Origin: Streptomyces canus
GTDB lineage: Bacteria; Actinomycetota; Actinomycetes; Streptomycetales; Streptomycetaceae
Length of the DNA stretch: 64,000 bases
Direction of reading: 5' to 3'
Assembly (NCBI RefSeq): GCF_001514145.1
Contig: NZ_KQ948665.1
Coordinates: forward strand, 186,001-250,000
The translations under genes were made by a program, and so were the position numbers. The notes below the pieces were generated by a model. The model was not told the origin of the DNA and did no database searches. It worked only from the letters and a program-made list of their open reading frames with translations. Positions 16,758-24,432 of this stretch are shown here, one piece after another (the first letter of the stretch is position 1; the number at the start of each line of letters is the position of its first letter).

Positions 16758-18959
16758 ATGGATCTCGTGCCCGCACTGGAAGAACCGTTGAAGAAGGTGC
16801 TCGGCCCCGCCACCGCGAAGGTGATGGCCGAGCATCTCGGCCTGCACTCCGTCGGCGACCTCCTGCACCACTACCCGCGCAGATACGAGGAGCGGGGGCA
16901 GCTGACCCACCTCGCCGACCTGCCGATGGACGAGCATGTCACCGTGGTCGCCCAGGTCGCCGACGCCCGTCTGCACACCTTCGCCTCCGCCAAGGCGCCG
17001 CGCGGCAAGGGACAGCGGCTGGAGGTCACCATCACGGACGGCAGCGGCCGCCTCCAACTGGTCTTCTTCGGCCACGGCGTGCACAAGCCCCACAAGGAGC
17101 TCCTGCCCGGCACCCGCGCGATGTTCGCCGGCAAGGTCTCCCTCTTCAACCGCCGCCTCCAACTGGCTCACCCGGCCTACGAGTTGCTGCGTGGGGATGC
17201 TGAGGAAACGGTGGAGACCTGGGCGGGCGCTCTGATCCCCCTCTATCCCGCCACCGCCAAACTGGAGTCCTGGAAGATCGGCAAGGCGATCCAGACGGTG
17301 CTGCCGAGCGCCCAGGAGGCGCTCGACCCCCTCCCGGAGTCCCTCCGCGAGGGGCGCGGCCTGGTCCCCCTCCCCGAGGCACTCCTCAAGATCCACCGCC
17401 CGCACACCAAGGCCGACATCGCCGACGCCCACGCCCGCCTCAAGTGGGACGAGGCCTTCGTCCTCCAGGTGGCCCTGGCCCGCCGCCGCCACGCGGACGC
17501 CCAACTCCCGGCGGTACCGAGGAAACCCGCTCCGGACGGCCTGCTCTCGGCCTTCGACGACCGACTGCCCTTCACCCTCACGGACGGGCAGCAGAAGGTC
17601 TCCAAGGAGATCTTCGACGACCTGGCGACGGACCATCCGATGCACCGGCTGCTGCAGGGCGAGGTCGGATCGGGAAAGACCCTGGTGGCCCTGCGCGCCA
17701 TGATCGCCGTGGTCGACGCCGGCGGGCAGGCCGCCATGCTGGCGCCCACCGAAGTGCTCGCCCAGCAGCACCACCGGTCGATCGTGGAGATGATGGGGGA
17801 GCTGGCCGAGGGCGGCATGCTGGGCGGGTCCGAGCAGGGCACCAAAGTCACGTTGCTCACCGGTTCGATGGGGACGGCCGCGCGCAGACAGGCCATGCTG
17901 GATCTGGTCACCGGTGAAGCCGGGATCGTGATCGGGACGCACGCGCTCATCGAGGACAAGGTGCAGTTCCACGACCTGGGCCTGGTCGTGGTCGACGAAC
18001 AGCACCGGTTCGGGGTCGAGCAGCGGGACGCCCTGCGCGGCAAGGGCAAGCAGCCGCCCCACCTCCTCGTCATGACGGCCACGCCCATCCCGCGCACGGT
18101 CGCGATGACGGTCTTCGGTGACCTGGAGACCTCCGTCCTGGACCAGCTCCCGGCCGGCCGCTCACCCATCGCCAGCCATGTCGTCCCCGCCGCCGACAAG
18201 CCCCACTTCCTCACCCGGGCCTGGGAGCGGGTCCGCGAGGAGGTGGAGAACGGCCACCAGGCCTACGTCGTCTGCCCCCGCATCGGCGACGAGGAGGACG
18301 ATCCGAAGAAGGCCAGGAAGTCCGCGGAGGACGAGGCCGAGAAGCGCCCGCCGCTCGCCGTCCTGGACATCGCCGACCAGCTCGCCAAGGGCCCCCTGAG
18401 CGGCCTGAGGGTCGAGGTGCTGCACGGCCGTATGCACCCCGACGACAAGGACGCGGTCATGCGCCGCTTCGCCGCGGGCGAGACCCACGTCCTGGTCGCC
18501 ACCACGGTCATCGAGGTCGGCGTCAACGTCCCGAACGCCACGGCGATGGTCATCATGGACGCCGACCGCTTCGGCGTCTCCCAGCTCCACCAGCTGCGCG
18601 GCCGGGTGGGGCGCGGTTCGGCGGCGGGTCTCTGTCTCCTGGTCTCGGAGATGCCGGAGGCGAGCCCGGCCCGCCAGCGCCTGAACGCGGTGGCGTCGAC
18701 TCTGGACGGCTTCGAGCTGTCCCGCATCGACCTGGAGCAGCGTCGGGAGGGTGACGTGCTGGGTCAGGCCCAGTCCGGTGCCCGGACCTCTTTGCGGGTC
18801 CTCGCCGTGATCGAGGACGAGGAGATCATCGCGGAGGCGAGGCAGGAGGCGACGGCGGTGGTGGAGGCGGATCCCGAGCTGACGGGATTTCCCGCCCTGC
18901 GCACAGCCTTGGACGCGCTCCTGGACGAGGAGAGGGAGCAGTACTTGGAAAAGGGCTGA
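16758..18959 (+). CDS. recG: ATP-dependent DNA helicase RecG
   Basis: A 733-residue superfamily 2 helicase that remodels stalled replication forks and branched recombination intermediates. The N-terminal wedge/OB domain (with HHYPRRYEERGQL) binds branched DNA. Motor motifs are Walker A GEVGSGKT near residue 300, DEQHRFG near 412, the MTATPIPRT loop and RGRVGRGSAAG. The ATG at 16758, giving MDLVPALEEPLKKV, fits relatives best. An upstream in-frame ATG at 16725 would add 11 residues, and neither has a clear ribosome site. The 168 bases upstream, shared with the divergent Hsp90 gene, hold a TATGTATAC element but no further gene. Confidence 0.95.
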   Translation: MDLVPALEEPLKKVLGPATAKVMAEHLGLHSVGDLLHHYPRRYEERGQLTHLADLPMDEHVTVVAQVADARLHTFASAKAPRGKGQRLEVTITDGSGRLQLVFFGHGVHKPHKELLPGTRAMFAGKVSLFNRRLQLAHPAYELLRGDAEETVETWAGALIPLYPATAKLESWKIGKAIQTVLPSAQEALDPLPESLREGRGLVPLPEALLKIHRPHTKADIADAHARLKWDEAFVLQVALARRRHADAQLPAVPRKPAPDGLLSAFDDRLPFTLTDGQQKVSKEIFDDLATDHPMHRLLQGEVGSGKTLVALRAMIAVVDAGGQAAMLAPTEVLAQQHHRSIVEMMGELAEGGMLGGSEQGTKVTLLTGSMGTAARRQAMLDLVTGEAGIVIGTHALIEDKVQFHDLGLVVVDEQHRFGVEQRDALRGKGKQPPHLLVMTATPIPRTVAMTVFGDLETSVLDQLPAGRSPIASHVVPAADKPHFLTRAWERVREEVENGHQAYVVCPRIGDEEDDPKKARKSAEDEAEKRPPLAVLDIADQLAKGPLSGLRVEVLHGRMHPDDKDAVMRRFAAGETHVLVATTVIEVGVNVPNATAMVIMDADRFGVSQLHQLRGRVGRGSAAGLCLLVSEMPEASPARQRLNAVASTLDGFELSRIDLEQRREGDVLGQAQSGARTSLRVLAVIEDEEIIAEARQEATAVVEADPELTGFPALRTALDALLDEEREQYLEKG

Positions 18960-18999
18960 GAAACTGGATCCGTAACCATCCCCCGAACAAGGACCGAAG

Positions 19000-19587
19000 A
19001 TGACTCGCGTGATCGCGGGCAGAGCCGGCGGACGCCGCCTGGCCGTCCCGCCGGGCAACGGAACCCGTCCCACCTCGGACCGCGCGCGCGAAGGTCTCTT
19101 CTCCACCTGGCAGTCCCTCCTCGGCGGCCCCTTGGCGGGCGAACGGGTCCTCGACCTGTACGCGGGCTCAGGTGCGGTGGGCCTGGAAGCCCTCTCCCGC
19201 GGTGCGAGCCACACGCTCCTGGTCGAGGCCGACGCGAGAGCCGCCCGCACGATCCGCGAGAACGTCAAGAACCTCGGCCTCCCCGGCGCCGAGGTACGGG
19301 CAGGCAAAGCGGAACAGATCATTCAACAACCGGCACCGACAGAGCCGTACGACCTCGTTTTCCTCGACCCGCCCTACCGAGTCACAGATCACGATCTTCG
19401 CGAGATTCTCCTCACACTCCGTACCGAACACTGGCTAGCACCCGAGGCCCTGGTCACCGTGGAGCGCAGCACCAGAGGCGGAGAATTCCAGTGGCCGCCC
19501 GGTTTCGACGCGGTCAAGGCCCGTCGCTACGGCGAGGGAACGTTTTGGTACGGTCGCGCCGCCTCTACGTGCGAAGACGCACGATGA
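19000..19587 (+). CDS. rsmD: 16S rRNA (guanine966-N2)-methyltransferase
   Basis: A 195-residue SAM-dependent methyltransferase of the RsmD/YhhF family that modifies G966 of 16S rRNA during 30S assembly. The N-terminal RVIAGRAGGRRL strand, the SAM-binding VLDLYAGSGAVGLEAL and the catalytic FLDPPY are intact. The usual partner coaD follows. Here an ATGA overlap exists with a possible longer coaD start, while the favoured coaD start lies 26 bases after the stop. Confidence 0.95.
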   Translation: MTRVIAGRAGGRRLAVPPGNGTRPTSDRAREGLFSTWQSLLGGPLAGERVLDLYAGSGAVGLEALSRGASHTLLVEADARAARTIRENVKNLGLPGAEVRAGKAEQIIQQPAPTEPYDLVFLDPPYRVTDHDLREILLTLRTEHWLAPEALVTVERSTRGGEFQWPPGFDAVKARRYGEGTFWYGRAASTCEDAR

Positions 19588-19613
19588 CCGGACCGGAGAG
19601 CGAGGGATCTCAA

Positions 19614-20093
19614 GTGCGCCGCGCCGTCTGTCCCGGGTCGTTCGACCCGATCACCAACGGACACCTCGACATCATTTCCCGCGCCTCCAGACTGTACGAC
19701 GAGGTCTACGTCGCGGTGATGATCAACAAGTCCAAGAAGGGCCTCTTCGAGATCGACGAGCGGATCGACCTGATCCGCGAGGTCACCGCCGAGTACGGCA
19801 ACGTGATCGTGGAGGCCTTCCACGGCCTCCTCGTCGACTACTGCAAGGAGCGCGACATCCCGGCCATCGTCAAGGGCCTGCGCGCGGTCAGCGACTTCGA
19901 CTACGAGCTCCAGATGGCCCAGATGAACAACGGCCTCTCAGGTGTCGAGACCCTCTTCGTCCCGACGAACCCCACCTACAGCTTCCTGTCCTCCTCGCTC
20001 GTCAAGGAGGTCGCGACCTGGGGCGGAGACGTCTCCCACCTGGTCCCGCCGCTGGTCCTGGAGGCACTCAACAAGCGCCTGCGCAAGGACTGA
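19614..20093 (+). CDS. coaD: pantetheine-phosphate adenylyltransferase
   Basis: A 159-residue nucleotidyltransferase that converts 4'-phosphopantetheine and ATP to dephospho-CoA. The N-terminal GSFDPITNGHLD (residues 8-19, with the TxGH-type TNGH) and the C-terminal YSFLSSSLVKEVA are the catalytic motifs. The GTG at 19614 is chosen because GAGGGA lies a suitable distance upstream and the protein then starts, as in relatives, just before the first beta strand. An ATG at 19584 would add ten residues and overlap the rsmD stop. Confidence 0.95.
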   Translation: MRRAVCPGSFDPITNGHLDIISRASRLYDEVYVAVMINKSKKGLFEIDERIDLIREVTAEYGNVIVEAFHGLLVDYCKERDIPAIVKGLRAVSDFDYELQMAQMNNGLSGVETLFVPTNPTYSFLSSSLVKEVATWGGDVSHLVPPLVLEALNKRLRKD

Positions 20094-20150
20094 TGGGACT
20101 ACAGTCGTCCCGTCCGTCTCCAACACAGCTGTAGAGAGTGGCGAGCACAG

Positions 20151-21212
20151 GTGGACGTGCAGAAGAAGCTCGACGAGATCGTCTCCACGGTCTCCGGTGC
20201 CCGGTCGATGCCCATGTCGGCCTCGGTGATGGTCAACCGCGCCGAACTGCTCGCGATGCTCGAAGAGCTGCGCCAGGCCCTGCCCGGCTCCCTCGCGCAG
20301 GCTCAGGAACTGATCGGCGACCGCGAGCAGATGGTCGAGCAGGCCCGCCAGGAGGCCGAGCGGATCATCGGGCAGGCGCATGCCGAGCGCGGCTCCCTGA
20401 TCTCCGACACCGAGGTCGCCCGCCGCTCCCAGGCCGAGGCCGACCGGATCCTGAACGAGGCCCGCCAGGAGGCCGAGGAGGTCCGGGCGGAGGCCGACGA
20501 CTACGTCGACTCCAAGCTCGCCAACTTCGAGGTCGTCCTCACCAAGACCCTCGGCTCGGTCGGCCGCGGCCGCGAGAAGCTCCTCGGCACCGGCCCGGGC
20601 CTCGACGAGAACGGCTACGAGGACGAGGACGCCCCCGAGCGCAGCCACGACCCCGAGACCCTGCGCAAGGACGCCGACTCCTACGTCGACGTCAAGCTCG
20701 GCGCCTTCGAGGCCGTCCTCGCCAAGACCCTGGAGGCCGTCGGCCGCGGCCGCCAGAAGCTGCACGGCCGTATCGCCACGGACGACCTCGGCGCCCTCGC
20801 CGACGACACCTCCACCGTCCAGCACTCCAGCGACGCCGACTACCTGGCCGACCTCACCGCCCTCGCGGAGCAGGACGCCCGGGCCCTGGCCCGCGGCCAG
20901 TCCGAGCAGCCGGACTACGCCCAGCAGCCGGCGTACGGCTACCAGCAGCAGAGCGACGCCTACGCCGCCTATCAGCAGCAGCCCGCTCCCTACGCCCAGC
21001 AGGACCCGTACGGCTACCAGCAGGCCGATCCCTATGCCTACCAGGGATACGACCAGCAGCAGTACGACCCGAACCAGGCCCAGCAGGTCGAGCAGGTCGA
21101 GCAGGCCCACCAGGCGCAGCAGAGCTACGCCCTGGACGAGACCAGCCTCTTCGACACCGGCATGATCACGCCGGAGCAGTTGAGGGCGTACGAGCAGGGC
21201 CGCGGCCAGTAA
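20151..21212 (+). CDS. DivIVA/ATP-synthase-b-like coiled-coil protein with Gln/Tyr-rich tail
   Basis: A 353-residue cytosolic protein. Residues about 30-115 form a long charged coiled coil (RQEAERIIGQAHAERG, EARQEAEEVRAEAD). A 31-residue unit occurs twice, at about residues 116-146 and 176-206, with 21 identical positions including YVD, KL and VGRGR. The last 110 residues are rich in Gln, Tyr, Ala and Pro (YGYQQQSDAYAAYQQQ), a low-complexity tail of prion-like composition. The GTG at 20151 is used. Such proteins resemble DivIVA/FilP-type scaffolds, so a polar-growth or envelope role is plausible but unproven. The gene lies between coaD and DUF177 with short gaps. Confidence 0.8.
   Translation: MDVQKKLDEIVSTVSGARSMPMSASVMVNRAELLAMLEELRQALPGSLAQAQELIGDREQMVEQARQEAERIIGQAHAERGSLISDTEVARRSQAEADRILNEARQEAEEVRAEADDYVDSKLANFEVVLTKTLGSVGRGREKLLGTGPGLDENGYEDEDAPERSHDPETLRKDADSYVDVKLGAFEAVLAKTLEAVGRGRQKLHGRIATDDLGALADDTSTVQHSSDADYLADLTALAEQDARALARGQSEQPDYAQQPAYGYQQQSDAYAAYQQQPAPYAQQDPYGYQQADPYAYQGYDQQQYDPNQAQQVEQVEQAHQAQQSYALDETSLFDTGMITPEQLRAYEQGRGQ
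20496..20768 (+). repeat. tandem duplication of a 31-residue coding unit
   Basis: The two copies are 20496-20588 and 20676-20768, offset by exactly 180 bases. At protein level 21 of 31 positions match. It is coding, in frame, inside the DivIVA-like gene. Confidence 0.85.
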
Positions 21213-21224
21213 GGGACCACCGGA

Positions 21225-21254
21225 TTGGGCCGTGAGCGAAAGGTCCAGTATCCT
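21225..21254 (+). promoter_or_regulatory. promoter of the DUF177-rpmF-rnc operon
   Basis: A TTGGGC -35 element (21225-21230) and a TATCCT -10 element (21249-21254) are separated by 18 bases. They lie about 90 bases before the DUF177 start, a good match to housekeeping sigma-70-type promoters of Streptomyces. Confidence 0.6.
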
Positions 21255-21345
21255 GGCTCTTCGGTCGCGCGTACGTCCGCGATCAACGCTGCCCGGGAGC
21301 ACCGAAGGGCGGCGAGACCTCTGAGCTCGAAGATCGAAAGCAGGA

Positions 21346-21990
21346 ATGGCCCTGAACGCCCGCCTCGACCACCGCAACCCTCTCGTGTTCGACACACACG
21401 AGCTGGGGCGGCGTCCTGGCGCGCTGCAGCGCCTGACCCGTGAGATCGACGCTCCCAAGGATCTCGGTATCCAGGGAGTGATCGGAGTGCCGGAAGGCGC
21501 CCCGGTCGTGCTCGAACTCCGCCTCGAGTCGGTCATGGAAGGGGTGCTTGTCACAGGCACCGCCCGTGCACAGGCCGAGGGGGAGTGCGTAAGGTGTCTG
21601 GAGCCGCTTGAGCTGGAGCTCGAAGCGGATTTCCAGGAGATGTTCTCGTACCCTGACGCCGACGACCGTGGCCGCGTGAAAGCGGAACCGGCCGACGACG
21701 CCGAGGAAGACGAGGACAGGCTCTTCATCGAGGACGGCCTGTTCGACCTCGAACCCGTGCTGCGTGATGCGGTGGTGCTCGCACTGCCGATGCAGCCGGT
21801 GTGCCAGGACGACTGTCTGGGCCTGTGCTCCGAGTGCGGGGCACGGCTCACGGACGACCCGGACCACCACCACGACGCCGTCGACATCCGTTGGGCGGCA
21901 CTGCAGGGACTCGCCGGTTCACTCGAAGACGGCGAGAAGGACGAGATGAGCGGCGCCGAACCGGGCGTCGACGAGAAGCAGGAGAAGTAG
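21346..21990 (+). CDS. DUF177 (YceD-like) protein
   Basis: A 214-residue protein of the DUF177/YceD family, which is nearly always encoded just before rpmF and is linked to 23S rRNA accumulation in other organisms. The conserved GECVRCLEPL and the CQDDCLGLCSECG cysteine cluster (probably a zinc site) are visible. The N-terminus LVFDTHELGRRPG and the acidic EDEDRLFIEDG segment also fit. It starts at ATG 21346 and is followed two bases later by rpmF, so the pair is co-translated. Confidence 0.92.
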   Translation: MALNARLDHRNPLVFDTHELGRRPGALQRLTREIDAPKDLGIQGVIGVPEGAPVVLELRLESVMEGVLVTGTARAQAEGECVRCLEPLELELEADFQEMFSYPDADDRGRVKAEPADDAEEDEDRLFIEDGLFDLEPVLRDAVVLALPMQPVCQDDCLGLCSECGARLTDDPDHHHDAVDIRWAALQGLAGSLEDGEKDEMSGAEPGVDEKQEK

Positions 21991-21992
21991 CC

Positions 21993-22166
21993 GTGGCTGT
22001 TCCGAAGCGGAAGATGTCGCGCAGCAACACGCGCCACCGCCGGTCGCAGTGGAAGGCTGCGGTCCCCACCCTGGTTGCGTGCGAGCGCTGCCACGAGCCC
22101 AAGCTGCAGCACATCGCGTGCCCTGCTTGTGGCACCTACAACAAGCGCCAGGTCCTCGAGGTCTGA
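21993..22166 (+). CDS. rpmF: 50S ribosomal protein L32
   Basis: A 57-residue large-subunit protein with the conserved start AVPKRKMSRSNTRHRR and a zinc ribbon made by CERC and CPAC. The GTG at 21993 has GGAGAAG immediately upstream, overlapping the end of the DUF177 gene. The next gene, rnc, begins within 20 bases. Confidence 0.97.
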   Translation: MAVPKRKMSRSNTRHRRSQWKAAVPTLVACERCHEPKLQHIACPACGTYNKRQVLEV

Positions 22167-22173
22167 GCGGCTG

Positions 22174-23013
22174 GTGAGAGGCACTGTGTCCACGCCGAAG
22201 AAGAACGCGGGCGACAACCAGGCCTCGTCCCACACGCTGTTGGAAGGGCGGCTCGGGTACAAACTCGAGTCCGCCCTTCTGGTGCGTGCGCTGACCCACC
22301 GTTCGTACGCGTACGAGAACGGCGGTCTGCCGACCAACGAGCGGCTGGAGTTCCTCGGGGACTCCGTGCTCGGCCTCGTGGTCACGGACACGCTGTACAC
22401 CACCCACCCCGACCTGCCCGAAGGCCAACTGGCCAAGTTGCGGGCCGCGGTGGTCAACTCACGCGCACTGGCGGAGGTCAGCCGCGGGCTCGACCTGGGC
22501 GCCTTCATCCGGCTCGGCCGTGGTGGAGAGGGCACAGGCGGCCGGGACAAGGCATCCATCCTCGCCGACACCCTGGAAGCGGTGATCGGTGCGGTCTATC
22601 TCGACCAGGGTCTCGAAGCGGCCTCCGAACTGGTGCACCGCCTGTTCGACCCCCTGATCGAGAAGTCCTCCAACCTCGGTGCCGGCCTGGACTGGAAGAC
22701 CAGTCTCCAGGAGCTCACCGCGACCGAAGGGCTCGGCGTGCCCGAGTACCTGGTCACGGAGACCGGCCCCGATCACGAGAAGACCTTCACTGCTGCCGCC
22801 CGCGTCGGAGGCGTCTCGTACGGCACCGGCACCGGCCGCAGCAAGAAGGAGGCGGAGCAGCAGGCCGCGGAGTCCGCCTGGAGGTCCATCCGGGCCGCCG
22901 CGGACGAGCGCGCCAAGGCGGTGGCCGAAAAGGCCGTCGAGGCCGTCGAGGCCGTTGAGGTCGTCGAAGCCGCCAAGGACGACGACGAAGGTCCGTCGTC
23001 CGTCTCCGCCTGA
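22174..23013 (+). CDS. rnc: ribonuclease III
   Basis: An endonuclease of 279 residues (from GTG 22174) that cuts double-stranded RNA in rRNA and mRNA processing. In S. coelicolor the gene is known as absB and affects antibiotic production. The catalytic signature NERLEFLGDSVLGLV is at residues 55-69, a second acidic motif is KASILADTLEAVIGA, and the dsRNA-binding domain with GTGRSKKEAEQQAA follows. The C-terminal tail is a low-complexity run of Val, Glu and Ala. A GTG at 22186 has a better-spaced GAGAGG site, so the protein may start four residues later. Confidence 0.96.
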   Translation: MRGTVSTPKKNAGDNQASSHTLLEGRLGYKLESALLVRALTHRSYAYENGGLPTNERLEFLGDSVLGLVVTDTLYTTHPDLPEGQLAKLRAAVVNSRALAEVSRGLDLGAFIRLGRGGEGTGGRDKASILADTLEAVIGAVYLDQGLEAASELVHRLFDPLIEKSSNLGAGLDWKTSLQELTATEGLGVPEYLVTETGPDHEKTFTAAARVGGVSYGTGTGRSKKEAEQQAAESAWRSIRAAADERAKAVAEKAVEAVEAVEVVEAAKDDDEGPSSVSA

Positions 23014-23119
23014 CGCCTGGAAGCCCCAGCGCGTCCGGAAGAACAGCGCATTCGAGCGCCTGCCCCTGAACACCGGGGCGGGCGCTCGCTCATACACCGG
23101 TCCGTGACGGGGGAGCCCC

Positions 23120-23980
23120 ATGCCCGAGTTGCCCGAGGTCGAGGTCGTACGGCGGGGCCTCGCGCGGTGGGTCGCCCACCGTACGGTCGCCGAGGCCGAG
23201 GTGCTGCATCCGCGCGCGGTCCGCCGTCACCTCGCCGGTGCCGACGACTTCGCGCACCGCCTGGGGGGCCGCCGCGTCGGCACCCCGAGCCGCCGCGGGA
23301 AGTACCTCTGGCTGCCCCTGGAGGACACGGACCAGTCGATCCTGGCCCACCTCGGCATGAGCGGCCAGCTGCTCGTCCAGCCGCACGCAGCACCCGACGA
23401 GAAGCACCTCAGGATCCGGGTGAGGTTCGCGGACGACGTGGACACCGAGCTTCGCTTCGTCGACCAACGGACCTTCGGCGGACTGTCGTTGCACGACAAC
23501 ACCCCGGACGGCCTGCCCGACGTCATCGCGCACATCGCGCGCGACCCTCTCGACCCGCTCTTCGACGACGAGGCCTTCCACCAGGCCCTGCGACGCAAAC
23601 GCAGCACCATCAAACGGGCTCTGCTCGACCAGTCGTTGATCAGTGGAGTCGGCAACATCTACGCGGACGAGGCCCTTTGGCGCTCCCGCATCCACTACGA
23701 GCGCCCCACGGCGAACTTCACGCGCCCGCGCACGGCCGAACTCCTGGGCCACGTCCGGGACGTGATGAACGAGGCCCTCGCGGTCGGCGGCACCAGCTTC
23801 GACAGCCTGTACGTCAACGTCAACGGCGAGTCCGGCTACTTCGACCGGTCCCTCGACGCGTACGGCCGGGAGGGGCTGCCGTGCAAGCGGTGCGGTACGC
23901 CGATGCGCCGACGGCCCTGGATGAACCGGTCCAGCTACTTCTGCCCGAGGTGTCAGCGGGCGCCGCGCGTCACGTCGTAA
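23120..23980 (+). CDS. mutM: formamidopyrimidine-DNA glycosylase
   Basis: A 286-residue base-excision repair enzyme that removes 8-oxoguanine and nicks the site. The mature N-terminus PELPEVEVV with the catalytic proline and glutamate is intact. Central ISGVGNIYADEALW and a C-terminal zinc finger (CKRC and CPRC) complete the Fpg fold. The length is normal. The 3' end overlaps the converging HxlR gene by 28 bases. Nei-type glycosylases share the fold, but the motifs favour Fpg. Confidence 0.94.
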   Translation: MPELPEVEVVRRGLARWVAHRTVAEAEVLHPRAVRRHLAGADDFAHRLGGRRVGTPSRRGKYLWLPLEDTDQSILAHLGMSGQLLVQPHAAPDEKHLRIRVRFADDVDTELRFVDQRTFGGLSLHDNTPDGLPDVIAHIARDPLDPLFDDEAFHQALRRKRSTIKRALLDQSLISGVGNIYADEALWRSRIHYERPTANFTRPRTAELLGHVRDVMNEALAVGGTSFDSLYVNVNGESGYFDRSLDAYGREGLPCKRCGTPMRRRPWMNRSSYFCPRCQRAPRVTS

Positions 23981-24354
23981 CGCTCGCGGGCGGCCAGGAT
24001 GTCGTCCATGCGGCCCTCGACGAAGTGGATGAGGCCCAGCAGCCGCTCGGCGATCTCGCGGCCCAGCAGGGTCAGTTCGTAGTCGACCCGGGGCGGGTTG
24101 GTGGGCTGGGCCTCGCGGTGCACCAGGCCGTCGCGCTCCAGCGCCTGGAGCGTCTGGGAGAGCATCTTCTCGCTCACGCCGTCGACCCGGCGGCGCAGCT
24201 CGTTGAAGCGCAGCGAGCCCTCGTACAGCGCGCCGAGCGTGAGTCCGCCCCAGCGGCCCGTCACGTGCTCCAGCGTGCCGCGCGAGGGGCACGCCTTGGC
24301 GAACACGTCGTACGGGAGGTCCCGCGCCTCAAGGGGCTGCTGCGTGGTGTCCAT
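23953..24354 (-). CDS. HxlR-family winged-helix regulator
   Basis: A protein of 133 residues from ATG 24354. An in-frame start 11 codons upstream overlaps the probable promoter. The family pattern is clear: CPSRGTLEHVTGRWGGLTLGALYEG, RFNELRRRVDGVSEKMLSQTL (recognition region) and DGLVHREAQPTNPPRVDYELT wing. A single cysteine before PSRG is in the position used for redox or aldehyde sensing in some relatives. The usual target is a divergent oxidoreductase, but no such gene adjoins. Directly upstream is a long palindrome (24377-24420) that probably serves as its own operator. Confidence 0.9.
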   Translation of the reverse strand: MDTTQQPLEARDLPYDVFAKACPSRGTLEHVTGRWGGLTLGALYEGSLRFNELRRRVDGVSEKMLSQTLQALERDGLVHREAQPTNPPRVDYELTLLGREIAERLLGLIHFVEGRMDDILAARERYDVTRGAR

Positions 24355-24376
24355 ATCACGAGCGTACTGGAATACA

Positions 24377-24420
24377 GCACTAACCAACAGATTGCACTAA
24401 CCAGAAGTTAGCGCAATCTG
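24377..24420 (-). promoter_or_regulatory. palindromic operator with extra half-site upstream of the HxlR gene
   Basis: A 14-base arm at 24388-24401 (CAGATTGCACTAAC) and its complement at 24407-24420 (GTTAGCGCAATCTG) differ at one position and are separated by five bases. The core GCACTAAC recurs at 24377-24384, 17 bases from the first. The array ends 23 bases before the HxlR start. Repetition of the half-site favours a protein-binding site over a terminator of the gene that ends at 24433. Confidence 0.7.
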
Positions 24421-24432
24421 CCTCGGGGGCCT

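Noticed and set aside
19938..22571. A minus-strand frame of 877 codons across coaD to rnc.
   Set aside because: It spans six convincing plus-strand genes and has shadow composition.
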